Origin: Bacteroidales bacterium
GTDB taxonomy: Bacteria > Bacteroidota > Bacteroidia > Bacteroidales > WCHB1-69
Length of the DNA stretch: 63,819 nucleotides
Assembly: GCA_017651425.1 (NCBI GenBank)
Contig: JAGCCZ010000023.1
Location: 1 to 63,819 of the forward strand
Direction: 5' to 3'
The translations under genes and the position numbers were made by a program. Each line of letters opens with the position of its first letter. Position 1 is the first letter of the stretch. Below, piece after piece: positions 21,775-29,406 of the stretch. The notes beneath the pieces were generated by a model. The model was not told the DNA's origin and did no database searches. It worked only from the letters and a program-made list of their open reading frames with translations.

Positions 21775-23697
21775 ATGATTCAGATCAACAAACTATCGGT
21801 GAACTTCACGGGGGACTTTTTGTTCCGCGACATCTCTTTTGTGGCGGGTGACCGTGACCGTATCGGGTTGGTGGGCCACAATGGTGCCGGCAAGTCCACG
21901 TTGTTGAAAATCATTCACCGCGATTTGGAGCCCGCTTCGGGCACGATGGTGATCACCACAGGCTTCCGCACGGGCTATTTGCCTCAAGAGTTAGCGGAGA
22001 CCTCCTATAAAACCGTTTGGGAGGAGACGATGTCGGCTTTTGTGGAGGTGCGCGAGCTGGAGGCACGCATGCATCGTCTCACACAGCAGCTCGCCGAGCG
22101 CACCGACTATGAGTCTGCCGAATACGCCGCCCTTGCTCAGCAGCTTTCCGACGCCAATGACCGCCATTTGCACCTTGGCGGCAACACCATAGAGGGCGAG
22201 GCCGAGAAGGTGCTTCTTGGCATGGGCTTCCGCCGCAGCGATTTTCCCCGCCCCATGGCGGAGTTCAGCAACGGCTGGCAAATGCGTGTCTGCCTCGCCA
22301 AAATTCTTCTGCAAAGGCCGGAAATCGTGCTGCTTGACGAGCCCACCAACCATCTTGATATCGAATCTATCCAGTGGCTGGAGGACTATTTGGCTAACTA
22401 TGACGGCTGTGTCATCCTTGTCTCCCACGACCGTGCCTTCCTTGACCGCGTGACCAATCGCACGGTTGAAATCACGTTGGGCAGCATTCAGGATTACAAG
22501 TGCAGCTATTCCCAGTATGTGGAGCAGCGTCTTGAACGCATCGAGAGCCAGCAGGCGGCCTTTGAGAACCAGCAACAGCAGATTGCTCAAATAGAGCGTT
22601 TCATTGAGCGTTTCCGGTACAAGGCTACCAAGGCGCGACAGGTGCAGAGCCGTTTGAAAATGTTGGAGAAAATGGATAGGGTACAGGTCGAGGATTATGA
22701 CACCTCTTCCATATCGTTCCGTTTCCCGCCTGCGCCGCACTCCGGACGCATGGTGGTGGATGCCAAGCAGCTATCCCTCGGCTATGATGCGTTGAATGTG
22801 CTTCACAAGGTCGATTTCCACTTGGAGCGCGGCGAGCGTGTGGCCTTCGTGGGTCGGAATGGCGAGGGCAAGTCCACGATGGTGAAGGCCATTGTGGGCC
22901 AGCTTGCACCGCAGGGCGGCACTCTCGAATTAGGCTATCAGGTCGTTATTGGCTATTATGCCCAAAACCAGGCCAAGCTCCTTGATCCCGAGAAAACCGT
23001 CTTCGACACCATCGATGAGGTCGCGGTGGGGGATATACGCCCGAAAATCCGCACTATCCTCGGAAGTTTCCTTTTTGACACAGAGGCTACCGAGAAGAAG
23101 GTGAAAGTGCTCTCCGGCGGCGAGAAAGCGCGACTCGCGCTCGCCAAGCTGCTGCTTTCGCCGTTTAACCTGCTCATCCTGGACGAGCCCACCAACCATC
23201 TGGACATGCCTTCCAAGGATGTGCTCAAGAACGCGCTGCTGCAGTATGAGGGTAGTCTGATATTGGTCTCCCACGACCGTGACTTCCTGCAGGGACTTTC
23301 AACAAAGACGTATGAGTTCAAGGATAAGCAGTTGCGCGGCTACACAGGAGATGTCTATGACTTCCTTGAGGCTCGAAAATTGGAGTCGTTGAACGAGTTG
23401 CAGGGGCGACAGCAGATGGGGAACAAAGGTGAAGTCAAGGCTGTTTCTGCCAACAAGGAGAGCTATGAGCAGCGCAAGGCGCAGGAGGCTGCCGACCGCA
23501 AGAAGAAGAACCGCCTTCGCAAGTTGGAGGATGAGGTGGAGCAGTTGCAGCAGCAGGTGGCGGAGATTGAGGAAAAGCTGGCCCAGCCCGACCGTTATTC
23601 TGCAGAAATAGCCAGCGGAGAGTTATATCAGGCCTACGAAGCCGCCAAGCAGGCTCTCGAGGAGAAGGAGATGGAGTGGCTGGAGTTGAGCGAGTAG
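21775..23697 (+). CDS. ABC-F family ATPase (ribosome-associated, Uup/EttA class)
   Basis: 640 residues with two ABC domains and no membrane segment, so ABC-F rather than a transporter. Walker A motifs are GHNGAGKST (residues 34-42) and GRNGEGKST. The signatures are FSNGWQMR (SNGWQ form in the first domain) and LSGGEKAR, and each Walker B ends in LLDEPTNHLD or LILDEPTNHLD. A Glu/Gln/Lys-rich coiled coil occupies about the last 90 residues, as in Uup. ABC-F proteins act at the ribosomal E site; some give antibiotic protection, but the long interdomain arm of ARE types is not evident. Precise subgroup unresolved. Confidence 0.88.
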   Translation: MIQINKLSVNFTGDFLFRDISFVAGDRDRIGLVGHNGAGKSTLLKIIHRDLEPASGTMVITTGFRTGYLPQELAETSYKTVWEETMSAFVEVRELEARMHRLTQQLAERTDYESAEYAALAQQLSDANDRHLHLGGNTIEGEAEKVLLGMGFRRSDFPRPMAEFSNGWQMRVCLAKILLQRPEIVLLDEPTNHLDIESIQWLEDYLANYDGCVILVSHDRAFLDRVTNRTVEITLGSIQDYKCSYSQYVEQRLERIESQQAAFENQQQQIAQIERFIERFRYKATKARQVQSRLKMLEKMDRVQVEDYDTSSISFRFPPAPHSGRMVVDAKQLSLGYDALNVLHKVDFHLERGERVAFVGRNGEGKSTMVKAIVGQLAPQGGTLELGYQVVIGYYAQNQAKLLDPEKTVFDTIDEVAVGDIRPKIRTILGSFLFDTEATEKKVKVLSGGEKARLALAKLLLSPFNLLILDEPTNHLDMPSKDVLKNALLQYEGSLILVSHDRDFLQGLSTKTYEFKDKQLRGYTGDVYDFLEARKLESLNELQGRQQMGNKGEVKAVSANKESYEQRKAQEAADRKKKNRLRKLEDEVEQLQQQVAEIEEKLAQPDRYSAEIASGELYQAYEAAKQALEEKEMEWLELSE

Positions 23698-24077
23698 AGG
23701 AGTACGAGGCGTACTCCGCATGGCTCACGCACACGCCTCCCTCGGGTACAGCATGGCGCAGCGGTCGATGATGGCGTTGGCCACATATCTCCGGGCCTCT
23801 TCAATGGGATTGTTTTGTTACATAATTTTCAATTTTAAAATGTGGCTGTAAAAATAATAATTTTTTAACAGTTGAGCCCGATTTATAATAATTATTTTCT
23901 ATAATTTACTGTATTTAGAATTAATTGTGAATTTTTCAATATTAAATAGTGGATTCAGCGTAAGTCTGCGTAATCTGCGGGAAATAATACGCCCGCAGAA
24001 CTCGCGGAGGAGCGCAGATGTTGATTTTTGGGTATAATCGTTATTCTCCGCAAAAATGCGGTGAATAGAACTTTTTT
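23698..24077. other. Gene-free AT-rich spacer with CGCAGA-rich repeat
   Basis: 380 bp without a gene. The middle is strongly AT-rich. From about 23950 to 24025 there is a repeat-like patch with 'GTCTGCGTAATCTGCGGG', a hairpin CTGCGGG/CCCGCAG (23975-23998), and then 'CTCGCGGAGGAGCGCAGAT'. Its style matches dispersed non-coding repeats common in Bacteroidota intergenic DNA. Confidence 0.5.
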
Positions 24078-24458
24078 TCACCGCACCCTAACCTCGCGGC
24101 TGTCACTGATCTTCCGCACTAACCCCGTGATACACAAACTCACAAAACAGAATGCCAGCAGCAACAGTACTTTCGGGAGCATGGGGAACGATGTGGGGGC
24201 CTCAATGGTGATCCCGGGTGGTAATAGCCAAAGTGGTTTCAGCAAGATTAACACGATGCCGATGGCCCCCGTGACGATGCCCGAGATGAACACGGCCACC
24301 ATCATCCGGCGGTAACGTCTCGTCTGCGCCTCACGATACCGTTTCGCGTATTCCGCCGCTTCTAACTTCTTGGCAATCTGTGTTATATATTCGTTGCGGT
24401 CGCCCATGTCCGGTTGGTACTGGGCGAAAAGGTCTTCTATAGTGGTCTTCTCTTTCAT
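24078..24458 (-). CDS. Small two-helix membrane protein downstream of ECF sigma factor
   Basis: 126 residues. A cytoplasmic-type N-terminal half rich in Glu, Arg and Tyr ('AKRYREAQTRRYRRM') precedes two transmembrane helices (about residues 51-73 and 93-112). Family not recognised. Third gene of a tight leftward operon; its start overlaps the sigma-factor stop by four bases (ATGA). By position it could be an anti-sigma factor or the membrane output of the sigma factor, but no zinc-binding anti-sigma motif is seen. Confidence 0.7.
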   Translation of the reverse strand: MKEKTTIEDLFAQYQPDMGDRNEYITQIAKKLEAAEYAKRYREAQTRRYRRMMVAVFISGIVTGAIGIVLILLKPLWLLPPGITIEAPTSFPMLPKVLLLLAFCFVSLCITGLVRKISDSREVRVR

Positions 24459-24934
24459 CGTTCCAAGATTTGTCTAAGTTTACTTCTTCCTCTCGAAAGC
24501 TGTTGCTTCACAGCCAATTGGGAACTTCCTGTGATTTTCGCAATCTCCTTCACGGAGTAGCCGCTGACGTAGAACAGCAAGATGGCGCTCTTCTCCTTCA
24601 GCGGCAGTGTGCTGATGGCCTCGTACAGCTCCTGGTACTGGAAGGCGTCGTCGGCGCGCGGGCCGCCGGGCATCTCCTCCGCAGCATCCAAGTCTGTCCG
24701 CCGGTTCCATCCCGCCCGCTGGTGGTCGAGGAAGGTGTTGTAGGCGATCTTGAAGAACCACGTGGCGAACTTGGCACGCTCCACGAACCGCTCCATCGCG
24801 ATGTATGCCTTCACCATCGCCTCCTGCGCGATGTCCTCCGCCTCCATCCGGTCGCCCTCACACAGGGCAAGCAGGAATCTCCGCAAAGACTCCTGCTCCT
24901 CCGAAACTAAGGCTATGAATTGTTGTCGTGTCAT
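24455..24934 (-). CDS. ECF-type RNA polymerase sigma factor
   Basis: 159 residues. Region 2 has 'EAEDIAQEAMVKAYIAMERF' and 'FATWFFKIAYNTFLDHQR'. Region 4 has 'LPLKEKSAILLFYVSGYSVKEIA' and the helix-turn-helix ending 'VKQQLSRGRSKLRQIL'. It directs polymerase to an unknown set of promoters. The gene lies between two small membrane-protein genes with four-base overlaps on each side, so the three are made together. Confidence 0.9.
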   Translation of the reverse strand: MTRQQFIALVSEEQESLRRFLLALCEGDRMEAEDIAQEAMVKAYIAMERFVERAKFATWFFKIAYNTFLDHQRAGWNRRTDLDAAEEMPGGPRADDAFQYQELYEAISTLPLKEKSAILLFYVSGYSVKEIAKITGSSQLAVKQQLSRGRSKLRQILER

Positions 24935-25398
24935 TCGGAGATTTGTTGCTCGGTTATCCGTTTCTCTTCAGTCTCTATCTCACTCTGTAGCATCTTCTTG
25001 CTGACAAAGTAATGGATGATAAGGGCTATGCCTACGGCCGTCAAGACGCCGCCTCCTACTACTCCAGTGGTCTTGTCCCCTAAAAACACAAAACCAAACA
25101 AATGGGTGAAGAAGAGGACTATACCGGTTAATGTGCAGATACAGCCGCCCAAAAGTTTTTCTAACAGTCTTTCTTTCAGGGATTTCTTGCCGTCTTCCGA
25201 CGACATGTCCAGTTTGTCTAACACTTCGGCCGGGTCAAGATCTGGGTCTTTCTCCAACAGGGCCATCAGAATTTCCGTCTTCTTGTCGATTTCGTGATTT
25301 TTCCGTTTGTTGGTCATCCACAAGACTATCAGCGGTAATGCGATGCAGACTCCGCCGAATACGAGTACCATCGCAAGGATATCTACAATTTCTTTCAT
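24931..25398 (-). CDS. DUF6249-like membrane protein upstream of ECF sigma factor
   Basis: 155 residues. An N-terminal helix (residues 5-28) is followed by a charged stretch with 'KKTEILMALLEKDPDLDPAEVLDKLD' and two further helices (about 85-107 and 113-133). The layout resembles DUF6249-type proteins that accompany ECF sigma genes in Bacteroidota; that family assignment is tentative. First gene of the three-gene operon, so it is a candidate sensor or anchor for the sigma factor. Confidence 0.65.
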   Translation of the reverse strand: MKEIVDILAMVLVFGGVCIALPLIVLWMTNKRKNHEIDKKTEILMALLEKDPDLDPAEVLDKLDMSSEDGKKSLKERLLEKLLGGCICTLTGIVLFFTHLFGFVFLGDKTTGVVGGGVLTAVGIALIIHYFVSKKMLQSEIETEEKRITEQQISE

Positions 25399-25504
25399 GA
25401 CTATTTATTTTTTAAGGTTACACATTTCCGTTTTTTTCCGAATCGATTCAACTGTTAAACGGATGAAGTGGACAAAAGGTGACATTTGAGGCGAAAAAAA
25501 ATTG

Positions 25505-25512
25505 TACATTTG
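25505..25512 (+). promoter_or_regulatory. -7 box (TACATTTG) upstream of leader ORF and membrane-protein gene
   Basis: A TAnnTTTG match 24 bp before a short ORF and 137 bp before the DUF5692-like gene. A TTTG lies 16 bp upstream, closer than the usual 19-21 bp. Confidence 0.55.
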
Positions 25513-25535
25513 CACCCGAATAGGATGTAACACAA

Positions 25536-25616
25536 ATGAACGAAATGAAAGTCGTTGAAATTAGGAAGAGCATCTTTGCATGGAATAAGAAAGATGAAGA
25601 TTCACACTGCTACTAA
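25536..25616 (+). CDS. Possible 26-residue leader peptide
   Basis: ATG-initiated frame of 26 codons (starts MNEMKVVEIRK, ends SHCY, TAA stop) between a promoter box and the membrane-protein gene 32 bp downstream. It is rich in Lys and Glu and has no signal peptide. It may be a leader peptide, a small protein or chance; no anti-terminator structure was identified. Confidence 0.3.
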   Translation: MNEMKVVEIRKSIFAWNKKDEDSHCY

Positions 25617-25648
25617 CATACTTATTATTAACTTAATATCAATATCTT

Positions 25649-26740
25649 ATGTTTTTCCAAGTCTATGGGGCTAACGCCCTGGCTCAATGGGGAATGCTGC
25701 TCGTCGTCCTCGTGGGTCTTATCCTGTTCAACGAGTTTGCCCGTCGCACCAAAGCCGGCGGCATCATCACCTTTTTCGTCATCCCGGTCATCTTGACGGT
25801 CTATTTCGTGGCCATCGCCATTGGTGCGCGTGCCGGTGCCGACTGGGCAGTGAACAACCAGACGCACGTCTATATGAACGGCTGGTTCCACTATGCCAAG
25901 CTCTACGCCGCCCTTACCGGCTGTATCGGCTTCATGATGATCAAGTACAAATGGGGCATCGGCGCCAAACACTGGTTCAAACCGTTCCCGTTCATCATCG
26001 TGGCTATCAACATCCTCATTGCTGTGGCCTCCGATTTCGAATCCGCCTTCATGGGCTGGAACAAGTGGTGGCTCTCCAGCGAGGGCGTGTGGCTCTATGG
26101 CGGCTGGCACAACGTCATGAACGGCGTCGCTGGTCTGCTCAACATCCTCTGTATGACCGCTTGGTGGAATGTGTTCCCCTCCAAGGACAAGAAAGATATG
26201 ATCTGGGCCGACATGACCTGGGTCTTCATCGTGGTTTATGACATCTGGAACTTCGCCTACACTTACAACTGCTTGCCTACACACAGCTGGTTCTGCGGTA
26301 TCGCTTTGTTGCTTGCCCCGACGATCGCGGCTATCTGCTGGAACCGTGGTGGCTGGATCATGAACCGTGCCAACACGCTGGCTATCTGGTGCATGTTCGC
26401 ACAGGTGTTCCCACTCTTCCAAGAGACTTTCAAAGACGGTTTCCAGGCCTTCAAGTGGGCTGTGCTTCCCGTGCAATACCCCAACGGTATCGACACCATC
26501 ACGGAGATCTACGCCGCTGCTGGCGGTGAGGCTGCCGCTGTGGGCACTACCGTGGAGACCGTTGCCGGCAACCCGACCATGATGACGGTGATCAGCGCCC
26601 TGGCTCTCATCACCAACGCCATCGCCCTGTGCTACATCGTCTATCAAGCCAAAAAGCGTCACATCAACCCGTACAAGGAAGATGTCTTCATCAACCAGAA
26701 GTACTACAAAGACGCCGTGGCAAGAGCCGACATGCAGTAA
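25649..26740 (+). CDS. Polytopic membrane protein, DUF5692-like
   Basis: 363 residues, about nine hydrophobic helices and many Trp residues ('MTAWWNVFPSKDKKDMIWAD', 'VYDIWNFAYTYNC'). 'LILFNEFARRTK' near residue 24 and the conserved aromatic core fit the uncharacterised DUF5692 family. No transport or enzymatic motif is recognised. It stands alone between its own promoter and terminator; codon use is highly adapted, suggesting strong expression. Confidence 0.65.
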   Translation: MFFQVYGANALAQWGMLLVVLVGLILFNEFARRTKAGGIITFFVIPVILTVYFVAIAIGARAGADWAVNNQTHVYMNGWFHYAKLYAALTGCIGFMMIKYKWGIGAKHWFKPFPFIIVAINILIAVASDFESAFMGWNKWWLSSEGVWLYGGWHNVMNGVAGLLNILCMTAWWNVFPSKDKKDMIWADMTWVFIVVYDIWNFAYTYNCLPTHSWFCGIALLLAPTIAAICWNRGGWIMNRANTLAIWCMFAQVFPLFQETFKDGFQAFKWAVLPVQYPNGIDTITEIYAAAGGEAAAVGTTVETVAGNPTMMTVISALALITNAIALCYIVYQAKKRHINPYKEDVFINQKYYKDAVARADMQ

Positions 26741-26755
26741 TTCCATTATAGCTAA

Positions 26756-26795
26756 AAACCAAAAGAGGCCGCGAATTCGTGGCCTCTTTTGGTTT
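26756..26795. terminator. Strong terminator, palindromic on both strands
   Basis: An AAACCAAAAGAGGCC arm pairs with GGCCTCTTTTGGTTT around GCGAATTCGT, giving an A tract on one side and a T tract on the other. Confidence 0.92.
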
Positions 26796-26863
26796 ACTTT
26801 CATCTACGTTCATTGATAAGTTTTTTGATCGCTTGTAAAATAGATGTAATGGTGTTTTTTTGT

Positions 26864-26871
26864 TATTTTTG
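26864..26871 (+). promoter_or_regulatory. -7 box (TATTTTTG) for the 154-residue hypothetical gene
   Basis: A TAnnTTTG match 36 bp before the start codon, after a T-rich stretch. No well-spaced -33 TTTG is visible. Confidence 0.6.
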
Positions 26872-26906
26872 CGGTCAGAAAAAATTACTGCCTAACTATA
26901 GATATT

Positions 26907-27371
26907 ATGATGAATAAGTTGTCCGACAAAGACCGTGCGGCGCAAATGGAGAGCATGAAAGCTTTTGATGAGCAAATGCCGTGCGTGGGTATATTCTGGT
27001 ACGATATGCAAGACCATTCCTTTTTCGGAGTCTGTAAAAAAGAACTTACCCCTAAAATGGTGGAAGAAGCCGCTGAAAAGGGATTGCCTTTCATTAACTA
27101 CCCGAAACTGCACCGTCAGATTTGGGCGAAAGAATATTTCCGTGCGCAGGCAACACACGAGGAAACAAAGTTCAAAGGCGATTATACCCAAGTTCCCCGA
27201 GGAAGAGTAGCTTGGAATATCAACAAGTTCATAGTTCTAGTTGGGAAATGGGCTGACCCCATCAAAGAAGAACTGACCGAACTCTTGGAAAAGGAGTTTT
27301 CATTGCCCTATTTTGAGTTTGTCTATGATGAACATTGGGATTTGGGTCATGGATGGTCAGGGGATATGTGA
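26907..27371 (+). CDS. Conserved hypothetical protein, 154 aa
   Basis: Soluble, no signal peptide. Conserved-looking segments include 'YPKLHRQIWAKEYFRAQ', 'KGDYTQVPRGRVAWN' and an acidic-aromatic tail 'FEFVYDEHWDLGHGWS'. The tail pattern suggests a folded, functional protein rather than a spurious frame. I cannot name the family or a function. It is monocistronic, with its own promoter, and converges on the thioredoxin-hydrolase gene 3 bp away. Confidence 0.75.
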   Translation: MMNKLSDKDRAAQMESMKAFDEQMPCVGIFWYDMQDHSFFGVCKKELTPKMVEEAAEKGLPFINYPKLHRQIWAKEYFRAQATHEETKFKGDYTQVPRGRVAWNINKFIVLVGKWADPIKEELTELLEKEFSLPYFEFVYDEHWDLGHGWSGDM

Positions 27372-27374
27372 TGA

Positions 27375-28697
27375 TTATCGCATCACCCTTAGCAGGTATT
27401 CATTCGTAATCTCCGCCGGACGGTACGGGCAGACGGTGAAGCTGTGGTCGTAGTAGTTGAGCAGGTGGTATTCGCTGTTGCTCCATGTCTCGTGGAAATG
27501 CTCGCTGCAGGTGTAGGGCACCAGACGGTCAGCATTGCCGTGGATGATACAGGCGTTGCCGTGGTAGTTGGCCGCCGTTTCAAAGATGGGCAGGGTGGAG
27601 GCGGTCTTCAAGTATCTGTAGCCGAGGGCGATGCCGTTGCCGAGTACCAGGCTGTCGGGCAGGTCAAGGGGGTCGAAGTCAATGCCGAACAGGTTACCGC
27701 GCACTACGTCGTCACGCACGGAGGAGGCCGGCGCTAACAGCACCACTGCCTTGATGTCGTCAGGGTGCTTGCCCGCCACCATCGCTGCTACCACCGCGCC
27801 CTGCGAGTGACCCACCAAGGCGATGTCGTCCACAAACTTCAGGTCGCGCGCATACGCTAACACCTGCTCCAAATCCTCCATTTCATTCGGGATGGTCATA
27901 TCTACAAACTTGCCTTCGCTTTCGCCGTGCCCGTTGAAGTCGAAGGTCAGCGTGGCGAAGCCGTATGATAAAAGTTGTACGTCAATATTGGTCATCAGTG
28001 GGAAAAACATGTCGGCATTGAGCCCATGGCACAAAATCACCAGATCGCAATGCTCGCCTGGCTTTAGGGGTGGAGTATGCAGTCGCGCACTTAATTTGCC
28101 TTTGCTACCATCAATTGAGAAGAATTTTGAATCACCTTGGATTTCTTTTCCCTCATTCCATTCGTGGATTAGCAAATCATATAGCTTATTCTCTATCTTA
28201 TACGACAACACCGTGCTCACCAGCACTTTGCCGTCGGGGCCGATAAGGTAGAGGGAGGGAATCCAGCGCACGCCGTAGGCCTTGGCTACGTCGGATTGGT
28301 TCATCCGTTTCAGTTCGCTCACCTGCGGGTAGGGGATACCTGCCGTTTCAATGCAGCTCATCCATTGTTTTTTGTCCATATCAAAGGAGACGCCGAGGAA
28401 CTCCACGCCCAGTTCGTGCCATTTGTTGTACATCCGGATGATTTCCGGCAGGTCTTTGCGGCAGTCGGGGCACCAGGAGGCCCAGAAGTCGATGACTACA
28501 TATTTGCCTTTGGCAAAATCGCTGAATTGAAGTGTCTTGCCGTCCGGAGTTTGGAGTTTGAAGTCGGGGGCGGGTGTGCCGGGTTTCAGCAGTTCCGCCG
28601 CATATTTCTCGTCTAGGTCGGGCACTTGTGCCTGCAGACAGGTGAGGGTGGCCATCAATAAGCCTAAAAGCAGGGTCCATCGGATGTTCTTCATCAT
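27375..28697 (-). CDS. Secreted thioredoxin (TlpA-like)-alpha/beta hydrolase fusion
   Basis: 440 residues. A signal peptide (about 1-24) precedes a TlpA/AhpC-type thioredoxin domain (about 38-185) with active-site WCPDC (75-79) and a cis-Pro segment 'VRWIPSLYLIGPDG'. An alpha/beta hydrolase domain (about 195-440) follows: oxyanion 'LCHGLNA', nucleophile GHSQG (Ser298), Asp390 in 'HGNADRLVP', His418 in 'YDHSF'. Both catalytic sets look complete. TlpA proteins are periplasmic reductants; the hydrolase half resembles acyl or peptide esterases. This pairing in one chain is unusual. Start may be either of two adjacent ATGs. Confidence 0.85.
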   Translation of the reverse strand: MMKNIRWTLLLGLLMATLTCLQAQVPDLDEKYAAELLKPGTPAPDFKLQTPDGKTLQFSDFAKGKYVVIDFWASWCPDCRKDLPEIIRMYNKWHELGVEFLGVSFDMDKKQWMSCIETAGIPYPQVSELKRMNQSDVAKAYGVRWIPSLYLIGPDGKVLVSTVLSYKIENKLYDLLIHEWNEGKEIQGDSKFFSIDGSKGKLSARLHTPPLKPGEHCDLVILCHGLNADMFFPLMTNIDVQLLSYGFATLTFDFNGHGESEGKFVDMTIPNEMEDLEQVLAYARDLKFVDDIALVGHSQGAVVAAMVAGKHPDDIKAVVLLAPASSVRDDVVRGNLFGIDFDPLDLPDSLVLGNGIALGYRYLKTASTLPIFETAANYHGNACIIHGNADRLVPYTCSEHFHETWSNSEYHLLNYYDHSFTVCPYRPAEITNEYLLRVMR

Positions 28698-28742
28698 AGT
28701 GGTGGGTTTTCAAATTGGATGCAAAATTACGGAATTTTTTTG

Positions 28743-28750
28743 TATGTTTG
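28743..28750 (+). promoter_or_regulatory. -7 box (TATGTTTG) for the GNAT gene
   Basis: A TAnnTTTG match 16 bp upstream of the ATG at 28767. It lies inside a longer open frame, so the longer start at 28719 is unlikely. Confidence 0.6.
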
Positions 28751-28766
28751 CTGCCAAATTAGATTT

Positions 28767-29348
28767 ATGACTGGATTCACAATCAGACCTGCCCGCATTG
28801 AGGATGCCGTTTTCCTGGGGAAATGTGTGTGTGAAGGCATCGGTTTCAGGATTTTTGAGGAGGAAACGGACCAGAATCGGGAGATAGCGGCGAACATTGC
28901 GCCGCTGGCCGCACGAGAACGCACGCTATATAGCTACCGCAACGCGTTGGTGGCCGAAGTTGAAGGCGAGGTTGCCGGGGCGTTCATCTCCTATCCGGGC
29001 GAATATTACCACGAGTGGCGGAAGGAGACTTTCCGCGATTACCCCTACTTCAAGGATTTGGATATGGATGTGATGCCCGACGAGGCCGGTCCGGGCGAGT
29101 ATTATATCGACACCGTGGCGGTGCTGCCGCAGTTCCGCCGACGGGGCATCGGCAGCGGACTGATGAAAGAGCGTATCGCACAGGTGCAACGGGAGCACCC
29201 CGACTTGCGCATCACACTGCTCGTCGATCCTGACAACCTTGATGGCCAACGCATCTACAGTCGTCTCGGTTTTCATGTTATAGACCACAACGTTATTGCA
29301 TTCAATCATTTGTACTGGAAGATGGAGATGCGCTGCCTCCGTGATTGA
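28767..29348 (+). CDS. GNAT family N-acetyltransferase
   Basis: 193 residues. GCN5-type fold beginning 'FTIRPARIEDA'; acetyl-CoA motif A is 'AVLPQFRRRGIGSGLM' in the second half, followed by 'YSRLGFHVI'. Substrate unknown. The start at 28767 is chosen because the promoter box lies just upstream and the family N-terminus begins here. Confidence 0.85.
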   Translation: MTGFTIRPARIEDAVFLGKCVCEGIGFRIFEEETDQNREIAANIAPLAARERTLYSYRNALVAEVEGEVAGAFISYPGEYYHEWRKETFRDYPYFKDLDMDVMPDEAGPGEYYIDTVAVLPQFRRRGIGSGLMKERIAQVQREHPDLRITLLVDPDNLDGQRIYSRLGFHVIDHNVIAFNHLYWKMEMRCLRD

Positions 29349-29358
29349 TTTTTTTTTG

Positions 29359-29366
29359 TACTTTTG
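29359..29366 (+). promoter_or_regulatory. -7 box (TACTTTTG) for the PLP enzyme gene
   Basis: A TAnnTTTG match 40 bp upstream of the ATG at 29407. Confidence 0.6.
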
Positions 29367-29406
29367 CACCCCCTAAATATCAACTACAATCTAATTCAAA
29401 AATAAT

